A program made the position numbers and the translations under genes. Shown here one piece after another: positions 13,301 to 21,131 of a DNA stretch of 64,000 nt. Origin of the DNA: Escarpia spicata (taxonomy: Eukaryota > Annelida > Polychaeta > Sabellida > Siboglinidae); contig OZ023208.1 in NCBI GenBank assembly GCA_963995525.1, positions 24,509,684 through 24,573,683 on the forward strand, given 5' to 3'. A model generated the notes under the pieces. It saw nothing but the letters and a program-made list of their open reading frames with translations. It ran no database searches and was not told the DNA's origin. Positions within the stretch are counted from its first letter, which is position 1. Every line of letters starts with the position of its first letter.

Positions 13301-16300
13301 CCCTAGTGACCACAATCCTTGCACGTGGAATAGCGAGAGACAATGGTTGTGTTTTCTTTTGCCTGCAGGCAATGCACCGATGACTACCGCAGTAGATATT
13401 TATTCATTTGGGATATGTGCATTAGAGGTCTGCATTTTACCTACCTCTACACTTCTGTCGTGTAAATGATGGTCATTGGGGTGGTGACTCACTGGCGTTG
13501 ACCCGGGGTGGGAGGGTCGCCTCAGGGTGGGGGCACTGATACATGCTCTAATGTAACTGTGGCTGTTCATAAAAACCACTAAAATTAAGAATAATATTTT
13601 GCGTCAGCATTTGTTGTTTAGTTTTTAGTTGTTTTTTACTATATTGTATATAAAACCTCTTAATCCATTCAATATCTTGGTTTTTATTACATGGATTATT
13701 GCAAGGTTAATATTCAAAATGTGTTACACAAATTAATACAAATAAATTTTGTTACCTGTTGTATTTGCCTGCAAGAGCTCTTGGTGATTGCAGCAATATT
13801 GTAACATTAAATGTGCGACAAAGTGATTAATCCATGTTTTATACAACTTGTTGCATAAGACTTAAGAGACATCTGAAGAAAACAAACTTGTTAAACCTTC
13901 CCTGTTTGCCAGATTTAAAAAAATGATCTATCAGTACTTTTATCTTGCTAATGATTGCACTTACAACTGGGTTTTCCTCCATGTAGTTTGAGATGGGAAC
14001 TTTAAATGTTTGAAGATGTCATAATGAGGTGAGTTTGTAATTGTTGGACAAGTTCAACTTTGCTCAGGTAAGTGTGGCCTCATCTACTTTAGTTGTGTAA
14101 TTTTTTAAAGGTATGAAATCACGTTAATGGCAAAACTACAACACCCATATATCTTCCAGTTGATCACGTGCAGAGTGGGGGTAGCACCCATATTTATTAA
14201 TTGAAATAGTTTCCAGCAGATTGTTTCCAAAATGTCACTTCCTTGACTAGTTTCTGACTTGATTGTTCGTTCAATTCAGATGTGAGCTGAATGCATTCAA
14301 CCAAGTTGTCCTGTTTAATTCAAGATATGTACCATCGAACCTCACTTTACGGTCACCTCAATAATACAGCCACCTCGCAATTAAGGTCACCCTAAGACAG
14401 TCCAGAATTGTTTCCACAACAGGAAAGAATAGGAAATTAGTCACTCTAATATGGTCACCTCGCTATTCAGGTCACTTGTCCAGTTCCAAGGGTGACCTTA
14501 ATAGTGAGGTTTCACTGTACTGGTAAACCTCCGTAATACAGCCACCTCACAGTTATTATCTTCCTAGGACACTTCCAGTTTATTTCCACAACAGAACTAT
14601 AGGAAACTAGACCCACTAACACAGTTATTTGGGACACTATCCAAATCCTGTGGGTGACCGTGTAGTAATGTTGGGTTTCCATGCCATTCTCATAATTCCA
14701 AAAGATACAAGGTAAGTAGTTTTTCTTTTCGATGGTGTCTACAAACGAAGGTGAGTTTTGTTTCTCGTATCCCAAAACAGCGCCAGTGGGTCACCCTCTA
14801 ATGAAGACTATTTAAACGTGTTCACATGTCGTAGTGTCTAAGAAACGAACACTGTCACAACATTTGAGTTTAGAACATTGGTAGTAACTTGAAGAGTGGT
14901 GTTACACAGACAGTTTGTATAACACGGTTAATTATATTTCTGTAAATATGCAAATTTGTATGTACACCAGTATTTTGTAAATGTTTCTGAAACGGTCGTG
15001 TTTTATCGAGCTGCTTACCTCCTGTCCCCACTTAAATTAAAATTTAGCAGATGGCTTTTACATGTAGGATATAAAGGTGTTTTCGTATGATCATGGTAAT
15101 TTAAATGTGAGAATATCAGGTTTGTAACTATTTTATATATCTCATGTATACACATTGTCATTTTATTTAACTTTTTTGAAATTGTTACTGACACTAACAG
15201 TTTGCTCATGTATTAAGTTGTGTAAGTATCAAGTTTATTTTGTGTCTGTTTTACTTCGGTTTGTTTCTGCCATCACTAACTGTTGTCACTCCCTTCTGAT
15301 AGATGGCAGCACTGGAGATTCCTGGCAATGGCGACACAGGAAATCACATAAGCGAGGAGAACATCTTAAAGACGCTAGAAACGCTAGAAGATCCTTTGCA
15401 AAAGGTAAACATACATACTGAAATATGTTGGAATTTCTGTCAATTTTATTACCACTGGTTTTTGACAAAAGTATAAAAGTTTGGATTAGCTGTGAACCTG
15501 ATAAAGATATTCTAGGGTTAGGTGTACATAACTTGTTTCGGTTTCGGTTGCAACCTGTAGAGGTCATGACAGTCATGTTTGGTGACCTGGGAACGTTCAG
15601 ACATTTCGCTTTAAAACAATTATTCATCCAACTTTTTCAATCTTCCACTTTTCTTTGTTTCCATTGTCCCTTGACTTCCTGTTTGATCCGAACCTCAGGT
15701 AGAAATGACCAAACATTAATTCTAAACACCAAAATAGATCGAATTTAACTTTGATGGCTAATTTTCATTTTGTAGAATTTCATCCAGCAGTGCCTTGAGA
15801 AGGACGCGACTAAACGACCAACAGCGCGAGAACTTCTATTCCACACAGTATTGTTTGAGGTGCATTCTCTCAAGCTTCTAGCAGCTCACTACATCATCAA
15901 ACACGCCAGTAAGTACCTCATCAAACATGCCGGTAACTCATCAAACATGCCAGTAAGTTCCTCATCAAACATGTCAGTAACTCATCAAACATGCCAATAA
16001 GTTCCTCATCAAACACCAGTAAGTACCTCATCAAACACACCAGTAATTCATCAAACATGTCAGTAAGTAACTCATCCAACACGCCAGTAAGTACCTCATC
16101 AAACATGTCAGTAAGTAACTCGTCAAACATGCCAGTAAATAACTCGTCAAACATGTCAGTAACTCATCACACATGAATAAGTACCTCATCCAACACACCA
16201 GTAAGTACCTTATCATACATGCTAGTAGCTCATCAAACCTGAGTAAGTAACTCATCCAACATGTCAGGAACTTGTCAAACACACTAGTAACTAACCCATC

Positions 16301-19300
16301 AAACACGCCAGTTAGTAACTCATCAAACACATCAGTAAGTAACTCATCAAACACATCAGTAAGTAATTCATCAAACACACCCATAAATAATTCATCAAAC
16401 ATGCCAGTAAGAAACTCATCAAACACATCAGTAAGTAACCATACAACCCAATATGATGCCATTCAACTAGAATGTATACAACATGAAAATTTTGTGTCGG
16501 AATCTATGATAACTTCCCATCAAACAGAGATCGTTTGCTCTTCCAGATGTCTTACTAGAAGGATTACCTGATGATGCACTTCTCTCCAATATCTCCCCCA
16601 CTAGTGTGATCGCGGAGACGAGGTTTTCAGCCAGCAGTGAGCCAGTTCTCTTCACGTAAGTTGGCATCTTCAGTTCCTTACATCCAGTCTCTTTTAATGA
16701 GTATGTCATCAGTTTCAGATGTCACCTCATAAATATGATTCAGTGTCAAGGCAGGCTGCCTCGTAGGTAAGGATGATATTTCTTGGTTTACCAGTTGGTA
16801 ATAGAGAGCTTCAGAATTGGTACATGTACGGGTAACACATAGGCACTGTGTACTGTGTCACTGAGAGGTTTGCTAAATGTAATAACATTGCGGGGACATA
16901 GTTGTAAACTTGTAAACCACAATCCTTGTGCCTAATTCAGCTGTGAAACAATTTGCATCGGTTAGTTTGAGATTTTATTTTGGGCATTGCTCTCTCGTAT
17001 AATTTCTTCTGATATCTCAGAATGCCACAAGAAATGTTGAGTTATCTGAGGATTCCACAAGAAATGTTGAGTTATCTGAGAATACCACAAGAAATGTTGA
17101 GTTATCTTGTGGTTTGGTAAGTTCGTTTGTGCACTTGTAGGTTGGGTCAAGTGAGAACGCTGGACTTGGAGAAACTTCTGGAGGATGTCAAGTAAGTGAC
17201 ACGTGTATTATCTCATAAACTATTCCTTCTGTACTTCTTCCATTGTTCTATGGAACATAACCGGAACTCCACTGTGGGGTCATGTTTAGTATATCACCTC
17301 ATTTACATGCAAGGGTTCTACCTTCCCGCCCTCTACCCATCATCCCCAACCCAGCTTCATGCACATGTAGTCACCAAAGGACGCACAGCTGACGCGGGAT
17401 GAGATCCGTCATTCGACGGCTCATTCCATTCAGTCATTACATTTCTTAATCTTGTTCTAATTGATCATGTGATATTGGCAGCTGGACATCAAAATGTATC
17501 AGAGCACATGTCTGTTTAGCAGTATCTCATTTATCAGCACACTTTGTTCACCAAGGGTTTTGGTTGGATTAATTAATTTCATTTTAATTGGTGAATCATG
17601 GAATATTGAAGCTGTTTACAGTGTGTCGAGATTTATTTCCAAGAAAACGCCTGGATTACTGAAAAAAATTATTATTGAAGAACAAACAACATTTCTAGAT
17701 ATATAAATATATTACCTATGTTTTTTACTTCCTTGATTTTGTTCAGATCGGAAAATAAGGCATAATTTCAAAATTTTGTTATCCGTTATCCTTATCCAGC
17801 CGTTTCTTGGGGGGAAAAAACGTTTTAGGCAAATATAAAGTAGAGAGATTGTTCCATCTAGAAATAATACCCTGTAAATACTTAGGGATCATCTCAGAAT
17901 GTCAATGTCCGATATCAGACAAAATTACTTTCGTTTGTGGGAGTTAGAGGCAGTTTCTTCAGGCATTAACCATCAATATTTTATTCTTCTGACCGATACT
18001 GTTAATACATTGATATCATCATGTCAATATTTACACACTTTCGTCTGAGGGAGGGGGTGGAGGGCTGAGGCCAGATGAAAGTAACTTTGTCTGATATTGG
18101 ACATTGATATTCTGCGATGATCCCTTATGTAGTATCGACATATTTTGACACGTTCCCTAGGGACGGCATCTACTCCCTGACATCGACATTCTGAGATGAT
18201 CCCTTATGTAGTATTGACATGTTCCCAGGAACAGGATCTACCCCCTGACATCAACATTCTGAGATGATCCCTTATGTAGCATTGACATGTTTTGACACGT
18301 CCCCCAGGAACGGCATCTACCCCCTGACATCGACATTCTGAGATGATCCCTTATGTAGCATTGACATGTTTTGACACGTCCCCCAGGAACAGCATCTACC
18401 CCCTGACATCGATGTTCTGAGATGATCCCTTATATAGCATTGACATGTTTTGACACGTCCCCCAGGAACGGCATCTACCCCCTGACATCGACGTTCTGAG
18501 ATGATCCCTTATGTAGCATTGACATGTTTTGACACGTCCCCCAGGAATGGCATCTACCCCCTGACGGCGTTTGCCCCTCTCACCAACCTCACCAACAACC
18601 GGCCGCGGGCAGTGTCTCCGGAGCTCGCCGAATCGGTCAAGTCGGACACCCCCGAGCCACTGGACACTGAGCCGAGGATGGTTATACAGATGTCATGTCA
18701 GGTGACCAAGCCTACGGAGGTCGAGGAGTACTCATGTCCACAGGTAGGTGGTGGGGGCAATACTCATGTCCACAGGTGGGTGGTGGGGGAGTAATCATGT
18801 CCACAGGTGGGTGGTGGGAAGTACGGCCATGGACAGTTTGTAATATGGATTTGCTTCAGATGTGATAAAGAACAAAAAATAATTGTTGTGTTCGTGTGTT
18901 CTTCACACAAGTGTAAAATGAAAGGACAAACTTACAGTGAATGGAAATATAATAGTTTTGAGGGTAAGCGGATTTTCAGCGTACATAAGGTGTATGTACA
19001 GGAAAGTATGTACATATCTGAATAGTAAAAAACGACCTGAATAGTCAAAATGTGTGTTTTTCAGAATTCATAAATTGAATGCGGATCCCGAGAAAAAACT
19101 AAGATACATCAACTAAAAATTTGGAGTACAAATATTTCAAGATATGCACTACCCAATGTCACAAGGGATTTAGTATAGCTGTCCATGTTTCCATTTTACC
19201 TCCCTGCACATTAAATTTGGTGCATAAAGGAAAATAAAAGACATCTTTTTGGGCCTGTGCATCTAAGAATTGATAAAAACTAACCGTTAACAACTACAAT

Positions 19301-21131
19301 CAAGAATATTACGCCAGCAGTTTACTAGAATAACCTTGTTGAAGACATAATTTAAATTGCACGCACATCACCAGTGTGATATAAAAAGCTTGACATCACC
19401 AGTACCTACTCTTCCCCGTTCCCCAGACTGAGAATATTACTCTAGTTTGTGTTGCCGAATTAGCTTTATGCTGTAACTACTAACAGTGTTACTGTATGGC
19501 ATTATAACAGTTGTTACAGTGTTACTGTATGGCATTATAACAGTTGTTACAGTGTTACTGTATGGCATTATAACAGTTGTTACAGTGTTACTGTATGGCA
19601 TTATAACAGTTGTTACAGTGTTACTGTATGGCATTATAACAGTTGTTACAGTGTTACTGTATGGCATTATAACAGTTGTTACAGTGTTACTGTATGGTGT
19701 TATAACAGTTGTTACAAGTGTAATTCTGAATCAAACTGCTGGTTTGATTAGCAAACTAATCATGTACGTGTGGAGGAAACAGGCATTCAACACGTCACCG
19801 CAGTGTCATGATCAGAGAAGCTCTACGTCCTTATTGGTTAAGCATCTGGGGTGTGTCTCAATGTCAGCCGCTGGGAACTAAAAAATGTCACTAGAATCTC
19901 TTACTTTGATAATAAATTCTGAGTAAGACACAGACGTGATGTTGTTGATTGTACCTGCAAATGGGTAGATTGTATTAATTATTTTGTGCGTTCTTGCGGG
20001 CCCATTGGGGTGGTTCATAGATTTAGATTTTTTCGATGTTCGTCTGGGGCGGTGGGTATCTCGGGGGTCACATACATAAGTGCCTATTCCCCCGGGCAAC
20101 GCCGGGTAACTAGTGTAAATGTAAGCGAGTAGTAAATTGTTGAGTTTTGTTGTAATGTGTCAGCGTAGATCGAGTGTGACATTTTGATGTCCGTTGTAGT
20201 TGACGATCCTGCTGCGAATGGACGACAAGATGAACCGTCAGCTGACATGTGACTTGAAGCCTGATGACACGTCTTTCATATTGGCCGACGAACTCGTTCA
20301 CTACGGCTTTATCAATGCAGTAAGTGCTCACCAGGGGGAGTTGATTGTCATAATTTCAGCGTTTAAATATTGCCTGATTTAATTGCAATTCCTATATTTT
20401 CCTTGTAATTGTGCGGATTTGGAGATCTCTTGATTCGGTGCTACAAAATAATTTTTGTGGTAGAAATTTACATGATGAATCAAATGGGAACATTTTGCAA
20501 CATAATGTTGAAAGTTGGCAGATGCTAATTTGTGTAAACTTAATTTGGTAGAATGTGCCAACTCCAACTGACCTAACACAGTATGCACCAATGATTGCTA
20601 TTGACAGATTAACTATTCTTATAATATACCTATATATTTTTACTTCTGAGTTGCTACATATATATAAAACAAAATGGTTTCCTGTCTGTCTATTTGATTT
20701 TTCTGCCTGTGGACCCATATCTCTGTTAGTTTGGCATGTATGGGGCTAAAAAAAATTATGTGATCTAGTGGGCCCATTAGGGTGGTTTGTAGATTAATTT
20801 TAATTATTTTTGGTAATTCATCCGGGTTGTGGACCTTGGGGGTCACAATTTTATAATTTCCTATAAATGTTAGACCAAAGATAGGTGAGGGATAATGTGT
20901 AAACGTGAAACTGCACATATTCTTGATTCCCTGCAGTTCAATAGCTACTTTATTGTTAATTTGTCACGTCAAATCACAATGCACCGGTTTGAACACTATG
21001 CGTGCTTGCAGGTGGACCGAGATCGTATGGCAAATGTCATCGAGGACACGTTACGAAACCAGGACTGCGTGCGTAGCCAAGACGCAATTAGGGCCTCGCC
21101 GACTGCCCAACTCATCGTGCAGAACGCCTGA
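1223..21131 (+). CDS. NRBP1: NRBP1-type nuclear receptor-binding protein, pseudokinase (14 exons, 5' end outside window)
   Basis: Fourteen exons join in frame to give 473 residues plus stop: 1223-1345, 4638-4739, 6483-6566, 9177-9217, 9884-9978, 11803-11886, 13369-13427, 15303-15404, 15776-15908, 16547-16655, 17141-17191, 18545-18743, 20200-20319, 21012-21131. Every intron is GT-AG and all phases agree. Residues 1 to about 270 form a kinase fold that has lost catalysis: the HRD region reads IIHGNL, the DFG position reads IKIGS, and the usual VAIK lysine region reads VVWNEV. The APE motif (APEYSG) and the VDIYSFG helix remain. Family knowledge: NRBP1 (Drosophila Madm) is a cytoplasmic adaptor pseudokinase implicated in trafficking, growth control and substrate-receptor complexes. 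Residues from about 310 on hold the family's C-terminal region (NGIYPLTAF, later a conserved helical module). The vertebrate protein is about 535 aa, so roughly 60 N-terminal residues lie upstream. Identification is by recognition of conserved blocks, without alignment. Confidence 0.93.
1346..2802. other. NRBP1 intron, no supported feature
   Basis: Pyrimidine-rich in part, with a 12-C run near 2041-2052. Short frames here look non-coding. Confidence 0.6.
2803..3148. mobile_element. MITE, CAGGGTCC termini, 6-bp target duplication
   Basis: Starts CAGGGTCCGTAC and ends GTATGGACCCTG, a terminal inverted repeat of about 12 bp. It is flanked by the direct repeat ACATTA (2797-2802 and 3149-3154). 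Inside, variants of CCTTGAATT recur. Termini resemble hAT-type elements, though those usually give 8-bp duplications. No transposase. Confidence 0.72.
3149..4299. other. NRBP1 intron, AT-rich, no supported feature
   Basis: Includes a poly-A stretch near 3917-3929. No gene seen. Confidence 0.6.
4300..4630. repeat. 21-bp minisatellite before the NRBP1 exon b acceptor
   Basis: About 15 copies of a unit like GGGTTCATGGAGTGTGTTGGA ending a few bases before the acceptor at 4637. The unit is a multiple of three, so long frames arise on both strands by chance. Confidence 0.88.
4638..4739 (+). CDS. NRBP1: NRBP1 exon b
   Basis: Codes residues 42-75 with the conserved block NLIQLDHANLVKFHKYW. Acceptor TTTGCAG ends at 4637 and donor GTGAGT starts at 4740; phase 0 at both ends. 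A 21-bp minisatellite runs almost up to the acceptor and, by chance, is open in this reading frame. Confidence 0.93.
4740..6482. other. NRBP1 intron, AT-rich, no supported feature
   Basis: Contains short ATA/AATA runs near 5165-5560. No gene or clear mobile element. Confidence 0.6.
6483..6566 (+). CDS. NRBP1: NRBP1 exon c
   Basis: Codes residues 76-103, VIFITEYMSSGSLKQFLKK followed by a lysine-rich loop. Acceptor TTCTGCAG at 6475-6482, donor GTGGGT at 6567. The loop before the next exon is about two residues shorter than I expect for vertebrate NRBP1. Confidence 0.93.
6643..6732. repeat. 90-bp inverted repeat (hairpin)
   Basis: Outer arms TCTGAGCAGAATTTGTAACT and AGTTACAAATCTGCTCAGA pair with one indel; inner arms GTGGCCATTA and TAATGGCCAC pair perfectly. 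Could be a tiny fold-back element. Confidence 0.75.
7077..7312. mobile_element. MITE family B, diverged copy
   Basis: Matches the element at 17882-18127 along its length, including a GGGTTAGAGGCAGTTTCGCC-like core and GGCTGAGGCCAGGTGAAAGT near the 3' end, but its inverted ends have decayed. Confidence 0.7.
7526..7596. repeat. 15-bp minisatellite (ACAGGTGTTGGTAAC)
   Basis: Nearly five copies. No genes from 7313 to 8292 apart from this intronic sequence. Confidence 0.85.
8293..8501. mobile_element. MITE family A, copy 1
   Basis: Ends TACAGTGGCACCTCACTATT and, inverted, TACATTCGAACCTCACTTTA form a TIR of about 28 bp, flanked by TA. The TACAGT.. ends with a TA duplication resemble Tc1/mariner-pogo elements. 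209 bp, no coding capacity. Confidence 0.78.
8638..8722. repeat. TG-rich microsatellite
   Basis: Imperfect TG repeat with CGCG interruptions. Confidence 0.85.
9177..9217 (+). CDS. NRBP1: NRBP1 exon d
   Basis: A 41-nt exon coding AWKRWCTQILSAL and ending in phase 2 (AG). Donor GTTTGT at 9218 is followed after about 24 bp by a 17-bp tandem array. Confidence 0.9.
9242..9504. repeat. 17-bp minisatellite just after the NRBP1 exon d donor
   Basis: About 15 copies of CACCATTGAACTAATGG, starting 24 bp after the donor at 9218. It does not contain exon sequence. Confidence 0.9.
9884..9978 (+). CDS. NRBP1: NRBP1 exon e (degenerate catalytic loop)
   Basis: Codes SYLHSCEPPIIHGNL through LIKIGS. It covers the positions where an active kinase has HRD and DFG; here they read HGN and GS, the pseudokinase signature of the family. 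Acceptor GTTGTAG before 9884; donor GTTGGT at 9979; ends in phase 1. Confidence 0.93.
10067..10427 (+). repeat. Dispersed repeat family C, copy 1
   Basis: About 360 bp matching 36556-36933 in the same orientation, with blocks such as AACTAATAGTTCCAAGTCTA and GGGGCCCACATTAATGACTA. No inverted ends or coding capacity; class unknown. Confidence 0.75.
10428..11802. other. NRBP1 intron, no supported feature
   Basis: AT-rich; the short frames within it show no recognisable domain. Confidence 0.55.
11803..11886 (+). CDS. NRBP1: NRBP1 exon f
   Basis: Codes VAPDAIHMHVKTYRQEARNL and the activation-segment end APEYSG. Acceptor TTGTCTCAG, donor GTATGT at 11887, ends in phase 1. Confidence 0.93.
11887..13368. 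other. NRBP1 intron, no supported feature
   Basis: AT-rich unique-looking sequence; nothing recognised. Confidence 0.55.
13369..13427 (+). CDS. NRBP1: NRBP1 exon g
   Basis: Codes NAPMTTAVDIYSFGICALE, the kinase helix-F segment. Acceptor GCCTGCAG. The donor at 13428 reads GTCTGC, a weak match beyond GT, but the phase fits the next exon exactly. Confidence 0.9.
13428..14329. other. NRBP1 intron, no supported feature
   Basis: AT-rich sequence up to the MITE at 14330. Confidence 0.55.
14330..14519. mobile_element. MITE family A, copy 2 (inverted relative to copy 1)
   Basis: TACCATCGAACCTCACTTTA at the left and GTGAGGTTTCACTGTA at the right, TA at each end, 190 bp. The interior matches copy 1 in reverse complement. 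Confidence 0.82.
14520..14678. mobile_element. MITE family A, partial diverged copy abutting copy 2
   Basis: Begins AAACCTCCGTAATACAGCCA and follows the same internal order to GGGTGACCGTG, without the right end. A tandem or nested insertion. Confidence 0.6.
15303..15404 (+). CDS. NRBP1: NRBP1 exon h
   Basis: A 34-residue exon starting MAALEIPGNG and ending LETLEDPLQK, C-lobe of the pseudokinase. Acceptor CTGATAG, donor GTAAAC at 15405, phase 0. Confidence 0.92.
15776..15908 (+). CDS. NRBP1: NRBP1 exon i (donor region amplified downstream)
   Basis: Codes the end of the C-lobe: CLEKDATKRPTARELLFH and SLKLLAAHYIIKHA. Ends in phase 1 before GTAAGT at 15909. The last ~15 nt of the exon together with the donor recur many times in the following intron. 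Confidence 0.93.
15885..16440. repeat. 23-24-bp array made from the NRBP1 exon i end and its donor
   Basis: Roughly 22 imperfect units like CATCAAACACGCCAGTAAGT. The first unit is the exon end and true donor (CATCAAACACGCCA then GTAAGT at 15909). About ten units still carry GTAAGT. Confidence 0.9.
16547..16655 (+). CDS. NRBP1: NRBP1 exon j
   Basis: Codes a less conserved linker after the kinase fold (LLEGLPDDALLSNISPTSVI). Acceptor CTTCCAG, donor GTAAGT at 16656; phases 1 in and 2 out match neighbours. Confidence 0.88.
16997..17105. repeat. 30-bp minisatellite before NRBP1 exon k
   Basis: Three copies of a unit containing CCACAAGAAATGTTGAGTTA, ending about 35 bp before the acceptor. Confidence 0.8.
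17141..17191 (+). CDS. NRBP1: NRBP1 exon k
   Basis: A 51-nt exon coding LGQVRTLDLEKLLEDVK. The LEKLLEDV block precedes NGIYPLTAF across the next intron, as in the family. Acceptor CACTTGTAG, donor GTAAGT at 17192. Confidence 0.9.
17192..17881. other. NRBP1 intron, no supported feature
   Basis: Nothing recognised before the MITE at 17882. Confidence 0.5.
17882..18127. mobile_element. MITE family B, well-preserved copy
   Basis: About 246 bp with inverted ends of about 50 bp: left starts TTAGGGATCATCTCAGAATG, right ends GCGATGATCCCTTA, with only 5 or so mismatches between the arms. No transposase. Its right end lies about 35 bp before the first decoy acceptor and is part of the 79-bp array. 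Confidence 0.82.
18106..18567. repeat. 79-bp array made from MITE end + intron end + NRBP1 exon l start
   Basis: Exon-start equivalents lie at 18161, 18229, 18308, 18387, 18466 and the true 18545, mostly 79 bp apart (the first interval 68). Each unit has MITE-end sequence (CTGAGATGATCCCTTA), the pyrimidine tract with AG, and about 22 nt of exon (coding NGIYPLT). Confidence 0.93.
18545..18743 (+). CDS. NRBP1: NRBP1 exon l (both edges copied in flanking introns)
   Basis: Codes NGIYPLTAFAPLTNLTNN, a proline/serine-rich linker and EEYSCPQ. The true acceptor CCCCCAG ends at 18544 and the donor GTAGGT starts at 18744. It is chosen as the real copy because only it stays open for 199 nt and joins exon m in phase. 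The five upstream copies of its start stop after ten residues. Confidence 0.9.
18730..18820. repeat. 31-32-bp array made from the NRBP1 exon l end and its donor
   Basis: CATGTCCACAG followed by GTRGGTGGTGGG occurs three times, with donor GT at 18744 (true), 18776 and 18807. Confidence 0.88.
19240..20113 (+). mobile_element. Probable non-autonomous Helitron
   Basis: Ends with a GC-rich hairpin CCCGGGCAACGCCGGG (20091-20106), TAA, then CTAG (20110-20113) before a T, the arrangement of Helitron 3' ends (hairpin, CTRR, insertion before T). The body matches 34965-35275 (shared ACTACAATCAAGAATATTA and GTTGATTGTACMTGCAAATG). The 5' TC end was not located. A 33-bp array sits inside. Confidence 0.55.
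19485..19717. repeat. 33-bp minisatellite inside the Helitron-like element
   Basis: Seven nearly perfect copies of a unit containing GTTACTGTATGGCATTATAA. Absent from the related copy at 35 kb. Confidence 0.92.
20200..20319 (+). CDS. NRBP1: NRBP1 exon m
   Basis: Codes LTILLRMDDKMNRQLTCDL through ADELVHYGFINA, the conserved C-terminal module. Acceptor CGTTGTAG, donor GTAAGT at 20320, phase 0. Confidence 0.93.
20765..20885 (+). repeat. Fragment related to the Helitron 3' region
   Basis: GTGGGCCCATTAGGGTGGTT and GGGGGTCACA match 19998-20070, but no terminal hairpin follows. Confidence 0.5.
21012..21131 (+). CDS. NRBP1: NRBP1 exon n (last coding exon)
   Basis: Codes VDRDRMANVIEDTLRNQD to LIVQNA and the TGA stop at 21129-21131. 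Acceptor GCTTGCAG before 21012. Confidence 0.92.
   Translation: MDRDRMANVIEDTLRNQDCVRSQDAIRASPTAQLIVQNA

Noticed and set aside
15921..16462. Minus-strand frames with MFDELLTGVFDELL repeats and plus-strand SSNTPVSNSSN repeats
   Set aside because: They lie in the 23-24-bp intronic array derived from the NRBP1 exon end, with no start or gene context.
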